Origin: Acidobacteriota bacterium
Lineage (GTDB): Bacteria > Acidobacteriota > Terriglobia > Acidiferrales > UBA7541
Reading direction: 5' to 3'
DNA length: 55,448 nucleotides
NCBI GenBank assembly: GCA_003224235.1
Contig: QHYU01000139.1
Coordinates: forward strand, 1 to 55,448
Positions 26,146 to 33,729 of the stretch are shown here, piece after piece (within the stretch, counting starts at the first letter, position 1; the number at the start of each line of letters is the position of its first letter). Both the position numbers and the translations under genes were made by a program. The notes under the pieces were generated by a model. It was not told where the DNA came from, searched no databases, and saw only the letters and a program-made list of their open reading frames with translations.

Positions 26146-28071
26146 ATGTTTCCTGAGAGCGCCGTAAAGCCTGGAGAACAAATTGCTCAAGCAAGAGCGC
26201 TTAGGAGTCACCAAGCTATGTGCGGAATCGTCGGCTATGTTGGACCGCGTGCGGTTGTGCCGCTGCTGGTTGGCGGCTTGCAGAGGCTCGAGTATCGGGG
26301 CTATGACTCGGCTGGGGTTGCGATCGCCGGAAACGGACACGGTCTAGTCCTGCGCCGTGCACAGGGGAAACTGGCACAGCTCGAACAGTTGCTGGCCTCT
26401 GCTCCGCCGGAGGGCACCTACGGCATTGGCCATACCCGTTGGGCCACCCACGGCCGGCCGAGTGAGCGCAATGCACACCCCCACAGCGATTGCACGGGGC
26501 GCATCGCGGTGGCGCATAACGGAATCATCGAGAACTATTCTGCGTTGAAAGAGCGGCTCCGTGCAGCGGGCCACGTCTTTTCCAGCGACACCGACACTGA
26601 GGTGATCGCCCACCTGATCGAAAGCCACCTGAACGGAAATCTGGCTGCCGCCGTGCGCAAGGCCGTGGCCGAGCTTCAGGGCTCCTTTGCCCTGGCCGTG
26701 GTTTCCAGTACCCACCCCGAGGAGATCGTAGCGGCCCGCTTGGGGGCCCCCGTCATCGTGGGGATGGGGGAGAACGAGAACTTCGTGGCCTCGGATGTTC
26801 TTCCCGTTTTGCCGTACACCCGTCGCGTCATATACCTCGCCGACGGTGAGATCGCGGTTGTGCGCCGGAGCGGCGTGGAAATCTCCGACTTCGCTGGAAC
26901 ACCCCGCGTGCCTGCGCCTCAGCAGATTCGCTGGGACGCGCAACTCGCCGAAAAGGGCGGCTTCCGTCATTTCATGCAGAAGGAGATTTACGAGCAGCCC
27001 TGTGCGATCCGCGACACCGTGCGAGGACGCCTCGCGCCGGAGGGCGGCCGCGTTTGCCTGAGCGAGTTGGGCGTGCTGGCTGATGAGTTGGCCCACATCG
27101 AACGCATTCACCTCATCGCCTGCGGCACTTCCCTGCACGCCGGGATGGTTGGCAAGTGGATGATGGAAAGCCTAGCGGGGATTCCCGTCGAGATCGATTA
27201 CGCTTCCGAGTACCGCTACCGCAACCCGCTGGCCGACACCCGCACACTCGGCGTGTTGATCAGCCAATCCGGAGAAACCGCCGACACGCTGGCGGCGGGC
27301 CGCGAGGTCCGAGAGAAGGGCGCGCGCACTCTGGCGATCAGCAACGTACCGGCCAGCACGCTGACGCGGGAATCCGATGGCACGATCCTGACGCAGGCAG
27401 GCCCCGAGGTCGGCGTTGCCGCCACGAAAACCTTTTCTGCGCAACTCACGGCGCTGCTGTTGCTTGCGATCAAGATGGCGCAGCACAAGGGACGTTTGGA
27501 CCCGGCCGCGGGACGTTCCCTGCTTGAAGAGCTTATGCGCATCCCCGCGCGGATCGAGCAACTCCTGGGGAAAGATGAAATCGTTGAAAGCATAGCCCGT
27601 CGCTTCTATCGCGCCCGCGATTTCCTGTTTCTGGGACGCGGTGTCCACTACCCGATTGCCCTGGAAGGCGCTCTTAAACTGAAGGAAATCTCCTACATCC
27701 ACGCCGAGGGCTATCCTGCCGGGGAGATGAAGCATGGCCCCAACGCCTTGATCGATGACCAACTCCCAGTCGTCTTCCTGGCCAGCTATGAGCCGGGGTC
27801 AGCGGCTTCGGAGTTGCGCTACCAGAAGACGCTAAGCAACATGGAAGAGGTAAAGGCCCGCGCTGGCCAGGTCATCGGCCTGCTCAACGAAGGGGATCTT
27901 GAAGGCCGGAGCCGCTGTGACGCAGTAATCGAAATTCCGCCAACGCAGGACCTGTTGTTGCCTTTGCTGGCGGTAGTGCCACTGCAACTGCTGGCTTATC
28001 ACATCGCCGTGCTGCGCGGGTGCGATGTCGACCAGCCGCGCAATCTCGCCAAGAGCGTTACGGTTGAGTAG
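26146..28071 (+). CDS. glmS: Glutamine--fructose-6-phosphate aminotransferase (isomerizing)
   Basis: It makes glucosamine-6-phosphate, the entry to UDP-GlcNAc for peptidoglycan and for the exopolysaccharide encoded downstream. The family start would be ATG 26218 (MCGIVGYVG; 617 residues), because the glutaminase needs Cys at the mature N-terminus. However, an in-frame ATG at 26146 has a much better ribosome site (AAGGAG, seven bases) and would add a 24-residue leader. The start listed is the one with the better ribosome site; 26218 is equally defensible. Visible: class II glutamine amidotransferase (RLEYRGYDSAG, GHTRWATHG), then two SIS domains (ACGTSLHAG, SQSGETADTL) and the terminal LAKSVTVE. 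Confidence 0.96.
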   Translation: MFPESAVKPGEQIAQARALRSHQAMCGIVGYVGPRAVVPLLVGGLQRLEYRGYDSAGVAIAGNGHGLVLRRAQGKLAQLEQLLASAPPEGTYGIGHTRWATHGRPSERNAHPHSDCTGRIAVAHNGIIENYSALKERLRAAGHVFSSDTDTEVIAHLIESHLNGNLAAAVRKAVAELQGSFALAVVSSTHPEEIVAARLGAPVIVGMGENENFVASDVLPVLPYTRRVIYLADGEIAVVRRSGVEISDFAGTPRVPAPQQIRWDAQLAEKGGFRHFMQKEIYEQPCAIRDTVRGRLAPEGGRVCLSELGVLADELAHIERIHLIACGTSLHAGMVGKWMMESLAGIPVEIDYASEYRYRNPLADTRTLGVLISQSGETADTLAAGREVREKGARTLAISNVPASTLTRESDGTILTQAGPEVGVAATKTFSAQLTALLLLAIKMAQHKGRLDPAAGRSLLEELMRIPARIEQLLGKDEIVESIARRFYRARDFLFLGRGVHYPIALEGALKLKEISYIHAEGYPAGEMKHGPNALIDDQLPVVFLASYEPGSAASELRYQKTLSNMEEVKARAGQVIGLLNEGDLEGRSRCDAVIEIPPTQDLLLPLLAVVPLQLLAYHIAVLRGCDVDQPRNLAKSVTVE

Positions 28072-28373
28072 CCGACCATGGACGAGTTGCGCGACAACAG
28101 TTTCTTGGAATCGAAACTTTGGCGAAGAGGCTCATCTGTCCTCTGGGAAAACTTTTTTCCACGGTGTGAAAGCTTCTTCCCTTCCAGCAAGGTTAGCGAC
28201 TTTGTGGAAGAGTCAGCTCCGCGCCTCTATCGGATTGAAATGCAGGCAGTTAGGACCAACCCCGGCAGAGACTTACTTGTTCGGGATCGTGGCGTTACAG
28301 GTGCAAAGTAGAGCACCGATGTTCGTGTTGGGCAGAGCCGCCCAGCGTTGTCCCCGGGAGGAGAAGGAGAGGA
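28072..28373. other. Non-coding gap between glmS and the second sigma-54 activator
   Basis: 302 bases. A short hairpin GGAAAA-CTT-TTTTCC follows glmS at about 28146-28160 and may terminate it. A weak sigma-54-like element TGGCGT-TACAG-GTGCA (28290-28305, three mismatches, correct GG-N10-GC spacing) precedes the next gene. A 77-codon frame at 28078-28311 has no ribosome site and looks like chance. Confidence 0.4.
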
Positions 28374-29462
28374 ATGGCTAAGCAGAACGGTAAACTTGCT
28401 TCCTTCTTTGCCGACCGGCTAACCCTCCCCGAAGAAATCATCTTCGGGCAATCGGAGGCTATGCAGGCGGTTCGCCGCACTGTGGAGCGGACATCGACGG
28501 CCAGCGTGCCTGTCTTGATCTTGGGAGAGAGCGGCACGGGCAAAGAAATCATTTCCAAGGAAATTCACCGCCGTTCCCCCTGGTCCCAAGGTCCATTCGT
28601 CAAGGTCAGTTGTCCCGCCATTCCGGGCACGCTGCTGGAGAGCGAACTGTTCGGATATGAGAAGGGAGCTTTCACTGGGGCCTGGAGTACCAAGCCCGGG
28701 CGGGTCGAGATGGCACACTGCGGAACGCTGTTCCTGGACGAAATCGGTGAGATGGAGATGTCGCTGCAGGCCAAGCTGCTGCAGTTATTGCAGGACGGAC
28801 AGTTCAGCCGGATCGGCGGACAGCAGGATTGCCAGGTGGACGTCCGGATCATCTGCGCAACAAACCGGAAGCTGGAAGCCGAAATCGCCGCGGGCCATTT
28901 CCGCCGGGACCTTTTCTACCGCATCAACGTGGTCACCATCAACTTGCCCGCCTTGCGCGAGCGCAGCGTGGATATCCCCCAGCTAGCCGATTACTTTTTG
29001 CGGGCCTACAGCCAGCGGCACAACCGGCCCGGGCGTCCTTTCTCGCGTGAAGTTCTCCAGTTGCTTTGCCAGCACACCTGGCCGGGAAACATCCGCGAAC
29101 TGGAAAACTGTGTGGCGCGGTACATCATCCTCGGTTCGGAAGAAGCCATCTACAACGAGCTTTCACAAAAGCGAGTCGGCCCAATCCCAATTGAAGTCGC
29201 CGAAGACGGTTCGATCCCACTCAAACGCATCGCCAAGCAAGCCGTACGCGAGATGGAACGAAGCCTCATTCTCCGCGTCCTACAGGCCAACCACTGGAAC
29301 CGCCGCAAGGCCGCGGCAGTGCTGAAGATCAGCTACCGCGCCCTGCTCTATAAGATTCGTGAAGCGGGACTACCCCGGAAGCGCGCCCAGAGCGCAGAAA
29401 AAAAGGCGCCCAACCCGCCCGACCTGGCTGGGGGCAACGATGTTGTGATCCCGACCGAATGA
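28374..29462 (+). CDS. Sigma-54 activator without receiver domain
   Basis: 362 residues. It begins almost directly with the AAA+ module: Walker A GESGTGKE (51-58), GAFTGA (98-103), FLDEIGEME as Walker B, and FYRINVVTINLPALRER. A Fis-type DNA-binding helix-turn-helix follows (NRRKAAAVLKISYRALLYKI), then a 35-residue Pro-rich tail. There is no receiver, GAF or PAS domain, so it is either constitutive or controlled by a partner protein, as with PspF. The HTH is very like that of the activator at 19557 (both ISY[KR]ALLYK), so they may share operators. A very strong AGGAGAAGGAGAGG leader precedes it. It is 433 bases before the exopolysaccharide operon, whose sigma-54 promoter it could drive. Confidence 0.93.
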   Translation: MAKQNGKLASFFADRLTLPEEIIFGQSEAMQAVRRTVERTSTASVPVLILGESGTGKEIISKEIHRRSPWSQGPFVKVSCPAIPGTLLESELFGYEKGAFTGAWSTKPGRVEMAHCGTLFLDEIGEMEMSLQAKLLQLLQDGQFSRIGGQQDCQVDVRIICATNRKLEAEIAAGHFRRDLFYRINVVTINLPALRERSVDIPQLADYFLRAYSQRHNRPGRPFSREVLQLLCQHTWPGNIRELENCVARYIILGSEEAIYNELSQKRVGPIPIEVAEDGSIPLKRIAKQAVREMERSLILRVLQANHWNRRKAAAVLKISYRALLYKIREAGLPRKRAQSAEKKAPNPPDLAGGNDVVIPTE

Positions 29463-29646
29463 GCCCTCGGCAGAAATCCACGAGCCCTGCCAAGTAGTTT
29501 ACAGGTCCAATTCTCATAAAGAGTAGAGAACTTTCCTTCGCCACTACTCATGCCGATCCGACTTTCCGCTTCAACCAGCATCGGGACCCGATCCGTCATG
29601 GTAGGGAGGCTACTATCAGGACTACTAGGAACCACATGGGCGGGAA

Positions 29647-29664
29647 AGTGAAACAGTTTTCACT
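29647..29664. promoter_or_regulatory. Inverted repeat upstream of sigma-54 promoter (enhancer candidate)
   Basis: AGTGAAA-CAGT-TTTCACT, perfect 7-bp arms, about 70 bases upstream of the -24 element at 29732. Placement fits an activator-binding site, although the sequence differs from the TGCAA palindrome. Confidence 0.4.
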
Positions 29665-29731
29665 GAACGGGAATTTTCTACTGGAAATGAATCCCGGCCA
29701 CTGAAAAAGAGGGGCTTAGCAACCTGGCCAC

Positions 29732-29747
29732 TGGCAGTAAGGTTGCT
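29732..29747 (+). promoter_or_regulatory. Sigma-54 promoter of the exopolysaccharide operon
   Basis: TGGCAG-TAAGG-TTGCT, one mismatch to TGGCAC-N5-TTGCW and the same -24 hexamer as at 31476. The predicted start is near 29758, so the leader to ATG 29896 is about 140 bases. An 8-bp inverted repeat AGCAACCT (29718-29725)/AGGTTGCT (29740-29747) overlaps the -12 box. The rest of the 29463-29895 gap is non-coding. Confidence 0.65.
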
Positions 29748-29895
29748 TGATGCAATCCGAGCAGCCACGGCGAGCAGCCTGCGGTTGTCTGCGCACCGGC
29801 CGGATAACAGGCCGGGTTTAGTACGAAGGCCGATTGGTTTCCTGCCACTCGGCCCACGAGAGAGGAAAAACGCACTCCGGGTAACGGACCACTCA

Positions 29896-31293
29896 ATGCT
29901 GAAAATAGGCGGCCAAAGGGTACCCCACAAAACTGTTCTTCTGGTGCTCTCCGACAGCGTGCTCATCGTGATCGGTTTGCTGCTGGCCAGTGGCCTGCGG
30001 CTGTATCAGAGCGGACTGTTCTCGGGTGGTTTCGAGGGAATGCGAACCGTGCTGCGGTTCGGCGTGGTGGTCTTGGTCTGTGAGCTCTCGCTCTATTACC
30101 ACGATCTATATGATTTCCAAATCCTGAAGCGACACAGCGAAATGTTTGCCCGGCTGCTGCAGGCCTTCGGCATCTCCTGCGCGGTGCTGGCGCTCTGCTA
30201 TTACGTTCACCCGCCGCTAAGTCTCGGGCGGGGCATCGCCGCGCTAGCCGCGCCGACGATCTTGGCATTCTCGCTCGGCTGGCGCCTACTACTGGACAAG
30301 GCAGACGCGTTGCTGCATCGCCCCGAGCGCGTGTTGATCGTGGGGACCGGTCCCGCTGGGATTTCACTGACGCGAGAGATTATCTCCCGCCCGGAGCTGA
30401 ATCTGAAGGTAGTGGGTTTCCTGGATGAAAAGGGCGAGAACATCGGCAAATCGTTGGTGAACCCCGGGATCATCGGGGCCGTGAGCGAAGTCTCCTCTAT
30501 TGCCGACATGCAGAAGGTGGATCGGATCGTTCTTTCGCTGGCCGAGCGTCGCGGCTGCACGCCCTCGCAGCAGTTGCTGCACCTGAAATTTGCCGGCGTC
30601 CCCGTCGAGGATGCCCACAGTTGCTACGAGCGGATCAGCGGGCGCATCCTGCTCGAGCGTCTTTCGCCAAGCTGGCTGATTCTCTCCAGCGGCTTCCGCA
30701 AATCCGCATTCGTGCTGGCGTGCAAACGGGTGGCGGATATCATCGCGGCGCTGTTCGGATTGGTCCTGAGCGCGCCGGTGATGGCCGCAGTGGCCGTCGC
30801 AATCTGGTTGGAGACCGGCTCGCCGATTTTGTTCCGGCAGACCCGCACCGGGCTGTTTGGGCGTCACTTCCAAATTCTTAAGTTTCGCTCCATGTATCAA
30901 AACGCCGAGGCCAGCGGGCCTGCCTGGGCGGCCCAAGACGATCGACGGATCACCCGGGTAGGCGCCTTCATCCGCAAGTCTCGCCTCGACGAGCTTCCGC
31001 AGTTGTTCAACGTTCTGCGTGGCGACATGAGCTTAGTCGGACCGCGCCCCGAACAGCCTCACTTCGTGGGCCTGCTCCAACAGAGCATCCCCTTCTATGA
31101 TCAGCGGCACACCGTGCGGCCTGGTATTACCGGGTGGGCGCAGATCAAGTACCAGTATGGGGCTAGCCTGGAAGAGTCCAAGGTGAAGCTGGAACTGGAC
31201 CTGTTTTATATCAAGCATCTTTCCACTCTGTTGGACCTAGCCATCATTTTTGAAACGGTCAAGGTAATGCTGCTTGGCCGAGGCGCCAAGTAG
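29896..31293 (+). CDS. Polyprenyl-phosphate glycosyl-1-phosphate transferase (exopolysaccharide priming)
   Basis: 465 residues from the ATG at 29896 ([11 protein letters not shown]); the frame is open further upstream, but that part overlaps the sigma-54 promoter. The N-terminal half has four to five membrane segments and a nucleotide-binding-like domain ([11 protein letters not shown]). The C-terminal catalytic domain is of the WbaP/PglC type: [57 protein letters not shown]. It transfers the first sugar phosphate to undecaprenyl phosphate at the inner membrane. It resembles the EpsB-type transferases of XrtA/PEP-CTERM loci (TIGR03013). Confidence 0.93.
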   Translation: MLKIGGQRVPHKTVLLVLSDSVLIVIGLLLASGLRLYQSGLFSGGFEGMRTVLRFGVVVLVCELSLYYHDLYDFQILKRHSEMFARLLQAFGISCAVLALCYYVHPPLSLGRGIAALAAPTILAFSLGWRLLLDKADALLHRPERVLIVGTGPAGISLTREIISRPELNLKVVGFLDEKGENIGKSLVNPGIIGAVSEVSSIADMQKVDRIVLSLAERRGCTPSQQLLHLKFAGVPVEDAHSCYERISGRILLERLSPSWLILSSGFRKSAFVLACKRVADIIAALFGLVLSAPVMAAVAVAIWLETGSPILFRQTRTGLFGRHFQILKFRSMYQNAEASGPAWAAQDDRRITRVGAFIRKSRLDELPQLFNVLRGDMSLVGPRPEQPHFVGLLQQSIPFYDQRHTVRPGITGWAQIKYQYGASLEESKVKLELDLFYIKHLSTLLDLAIIFETVKVMLLGRGAK

Positions 31294-31374
31294 TGGTTCT
31301 CGCCCAACAGTGGTTCAGGATGAGGTGTCGATTGGTTGTCGTTTCTCCAGGAGGAAGCACGGTACTCAGCAAAG

Positions 31375-31388
31375 GGCAAAACTTTGCA
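31375..31388. promoter_or_regulatory. TGCAA-N4-TTGCA palindrome (operator candidate 2, one mismatch)
   Basis: GGCAA-AACT-TTGCA. Its centre is 52 bp (about five helical turns) upstream of the centre of the next copy at 31427. Confidence 0.4.
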
Positions 31389-31426
31389 CATTTCTTGGTT
31401 CACGACCCGGAATCGAAAGGCAATAC

Positions 31427-31440
31427 TGCAACCAGTTGCA
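31427..31440. promoter_or_regulatory. TGCAA-N4-TTGCA palindrome (operator candidate 3)
   Basis: TGCAA-CCAG-TTGCA, extended by a C/G pair. It is adjacent to copy 4 (centre spacing 15 bp) and 36 bases from the -24 box at 31476. Confidence 0.55.
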
Positions 31441-31441
31441 G

Positions 31442-31455
31442 TGCAAAGAGTTGCA
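31442..31455. promoter_or_regulatory. TGCAA-N4-TTGCA palindrome (operator candidate 4)
   Basis: TGCAA-AGAG-TTGCA, directly after copy 3 and 20 bases before the sigma-54 -24 element at 31476. Confidence 0.55.
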
Positions 31456-31475
31456 GACATGATGCCGGATCAACT

Positions 31476-31491
31476 TGGCAGGCAACTTGCT
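31476..31491 (+). promoter_or_regulatory. Sigma-54 promoter of the export-protein gene
   Basis: TGGCAG-GCAAC-TTGCT, followed by TT; only one mismatch to the consensus. The predicted start is near 31502, with a leader of about 80 bases before ATG 31585. It is an internal promoter separating the priming transferase from the export genes. Confidence 0.7.
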
Positions 31492-31584
31492 TTCACATTC
31501 CCGAGCAGATTTAAGCGTCCCCAGACGGCAGAAAGTCGAGGCGCGAGTTAGGGACTCCGCCGGGGACACAAGGAAAAACCAGTT

Positions 31585-32265
31585 ATGACGCAAGAAAAGA
31601 GATTCGCGGTGGCAGTGATGCTCGTCCTGATGGCCGGGTTGACACAGGCCCTCCCGACGCGCGCTCAAGGTTCGTCCTGGGAGTCTTCCTCCAAGAAGGG
31701 CAAGGCTAAGGACAGCGGGATGATGCTGGCCAAGGAGACCGGTCCGGCGCCGGCCGCGGCGAGTGTGCCGCTAGTCAATCCCGATGAATATATCGTCGGT
31801 GAATCCGACCTGGTGCACATCAGCGTTTGGAAAGAGCCCGAGCTCTCCCAAATAGTGGTGGTGCGGCCCGACGGCAAGATTTCGATCCCCCTGATGAACG
31901 AGGTGAAAGTCAGCGGCATGACCCCGACGCAAATCCAGACGCTGCTGACCACCCGATTGAAGGCTTTCATTGTAGATCCCCAGGTGACGGTGACGGTGAG
32001 CGATGTGCGGAGCAAGAACGCTTTCATCACCGGTGAGGTAGCCCACCCCGGCGCGTATTCGCTGTTGATGCCGACCACCGTCGTGCAACTGATCGCGAAG
32101 GCCGGCGGATTGTCCCCGTATGCCAATCGAGGTGGGATTTTTGTCCTGCGGGATGTCAACGGGAAGTCCGTGCGCCTGCGGTTTCCTTATAAGGATGTCC
32201 TCCGAGGCAAGAAGGAAGACTCGAATATTGAGCTGCGCCCGGGCGACACAGTGGTAGTCCCTTAA
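31585..32265 (+). CDS. Wza-type polysaccharide export protein
   Basis: 226 residues. A signal peptide (VAVMLVLMAGLTQALPTRAQG) is followed by a poison/Wza export domain beginning YIVGESDLVHISVWKEPEL, then two SLBB-type segments (ITGEVAHPGAYSLL...GGLSPYANRGGIFVL) and a final LRPGDTVVVP. It is shorter than Wza (379) and has no lipobox Cys, matching the exopolysaccharide export proteins of XrtA-type loci (TIGR03027). It should be periplasmic/outer-membrane and guide the polymer across the envelope with the barrel protein encoded next. Confidence 0.92.
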   Translation: MTQEKRFAVAVMLVLMAGLTQALPTRAQGSSWESSSKKGKAKDSGMMLAKETGPAPAAASVPLVNPDEYIVGESDLVHISVWKEPELSQIVVVRPDGKISIPLMNEVKVSGMTPTQIQTLLTTRLKAFIVDPQVTVTVSDVRSKNAFITGEVAHPGAYSLLMPTTVVQLIAKAGGLSPYANRGGIFVLRDVNGKSVRLRFPYKDVLRGKKEDSNIELRPGDTVVVP

Positions 32266-32274
32266 GGAGCCCCC

Positions 32275-33639
32275 ATGAAAACAATGCTACATCGGTTTGG
32301 ACTGTTGCTGGGGTTGGGCGCGTTGCTTGCTGCGGGCACCGTGGCTCGCGGGCAGGAGCAGACCGGCACGCCGGGACCTTCGGCCGGAGAGAGCTCCAGT
32401 GCGGCGGAGGCGGCGACCGCCGCCAGCCAGCCGCCTCGCTATGTGCAGCTGTTGAACACCAACCAAGTGATCGCGCTGAACGGAGAGGCGCGCTATCGTT
32501 TTCTATACGGAATGAGCCTGACCGGGGGCTACGATGACGGGATTGTTCCTTCGGCGCAACCCACCCGCGTGGGGTACACGCTGTGGAATCCGCACGTGGG
32601 TCTAATCGCTCGCAAGCCCCGGGGCGAATTTCTCATCCAATACGCTCCGACAGTAGGGTATTTCAACGATCCCGCCGTGGGGCGGCTCGTCGGCCATCAG
32701 GGCGAGATCTTCGCCCGCGGCGATTTCAGCCACCGATGGAGCTGGGATTTTCACTTGGCCAGCCGCTACGGTTCTTTTGCCGCGAGCCTGCTTTCGCCGT
32801 ATCACTTCAGCGCGGTAGGCAGCTTCTCGGCCGTGAATCCACAGACCCTCCTGCTCGGTACGACCGCCGATCGGCTGGACTCGAATGCGACTCTGGGACT
32901 GCACTGGCGGTTAGGCGTCCGCGATGAAATGTACTTCACCGGAGGCCACAACTACACGAATTCATTCGGCACCGGTCTGCCCGGCTCGAAGATCCACGTC
33001 AACCGAAGCAACTTCACGCTGGGAATGCAACACGCGGTTTCGCGGCGGTGGGCTCTGACGGCCGCGGCGAATGGCATCCATCGCTACGGGGCCACGGTCT
33101 CCTGTACTCACTATGGAGCGTTGTTCGGCGTTGCGGTGCATCCGAACTCGCGCACTGACCTGTCCGTGTCCGTCGGGCCGGAACTCGGCGATACAGGGTG
33201 CGTTCAGTCACGCCTGGTTACCTACCAAGGCTTTGGAACCGTGCACCTGACGCGCCACTGGAGCGTCTACGTGGCGGCCGAGCGCTCGACCAGTGCTCCC
33301 ATCTTTCTCCCCGCTGCTCCCGCGGGGTCTTCTCTGGACCAGTTAACTCACACGGCCGCTGCGGGAGTGATGCGCGACGCCATCGGCGGTCATTTGGAAA
33401 TGCGACTCGATGGCGGTTATATCAGCACAGAAGGCGGAACGCGCATCCGACCGTTCAACACGCAAGGGAAATTCATCGCGCCACAGGTGGGATGGCGGCT
33501 GACGCGCACTCTGGGAACCTCGGCCACCTATCGACGCATCTACCAACTCAATAACGCGATTAACGGGAATCGGAACCAATTCTTTGTCACCCTGGATTGG
33601 CGACCCGACGCCCCGGAGAAGTCAGGCCCCATTCATTAG
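32275..33639 (+). CDS. Outer-membrane beta-barrel protein of the export machinery
   Basis: 454 residues. Signal peptide (LLLGLGALLAAGTVARG) followed by alternating, aromatic-rich beta strands throughout (for example FLIQYAPTVGYF, WSWDFHLASRYGSFA) and a barrel-like end FFVTLDWR. Only nine bases after the export protein, with AAGGAG before the ATG. Position and character match the uncharacterised barrel proteins of PEP-CTERM exopolysaccharide loci (TIGR03016 type). Probably the outer-membrane channel or a structural partner of it; the function is inferred from context. Confidence 0.75.
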   Translation: MKTMLHRFGLLLGLGALLAAGTVARGQEQTGTPGPSAGESSSAAEAATAASQPPRYVQLLNTNQVIALNGEARYRFLYGMSLTGGYDDGIVPSAQPTRVGYTLWNPHVGLIARKPRGEFLIQYAPTVGYFNDPAVGRLVGHQGEIFARGDFSHRWSWDFHLASRYGSFAASLLSPYHFSAVGSFSAVNPQTLLLGTTADRLDSNATLGLHWRLGVRDEMYFTGGHNYTNSFGTGLPGSKIHVNRSNFTLGMQHAVSRRWALTAAANGIHRYGATVSCTHYGALFGVAVHPNSRTDLSVSVGPELGDTGCVQSRLVTYQGFGTVHLTRHWSVYVAAERSTSAPIFLPAAPAGSSLDQLTHTAAAGVMRDAIGGHLEMRLDGGYISTEGGTRIRPFNTQGKFIAPQVGWRLTRTLGTSATYRRIYQLNNAINGNRNQFFVTLDWRPDAPEKSGPIH

Positions 33640-33648
33640 GCAGCGAAT

Positions 33649-33681
33649 CGGGCCGCAGCAAGGCAGGCATCGTGCGGCCCG
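33649..33681 (+). other. Intercistronic hairpin before the chain-length gene
   Basis: CGGGCCGCA (33649-33657) and TGCGGCCCG (33673-33681), 9-bp perfect arms with a 15-base loop. No T run follows, so it may stabilise or partially terminate the mRNA between the barrel and Wzz-like genes. Confidence 0.5.
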
Positions 33682-33729
33682 TACAAGATTTCAGTCTTTC
33701 GAAGGTCAAAGAAAGAGGACGGCAGAATA

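Noticed and set aside
28078-28311. 77-codon open frame between glmS and the sigma-54 activator
   Set aside because: No ribosome site, no recognisable family, and it overlaps the likely glmS terminator hairpin and promoter region.
33661-33675. Sigma-54-like AGGCAG-N5-GTGC before the chain-length gene
   Set aside because: It lies within the 9-bp-arm hairpin, and both boxes deviate from consensus (first base of -24 and first base of -12).
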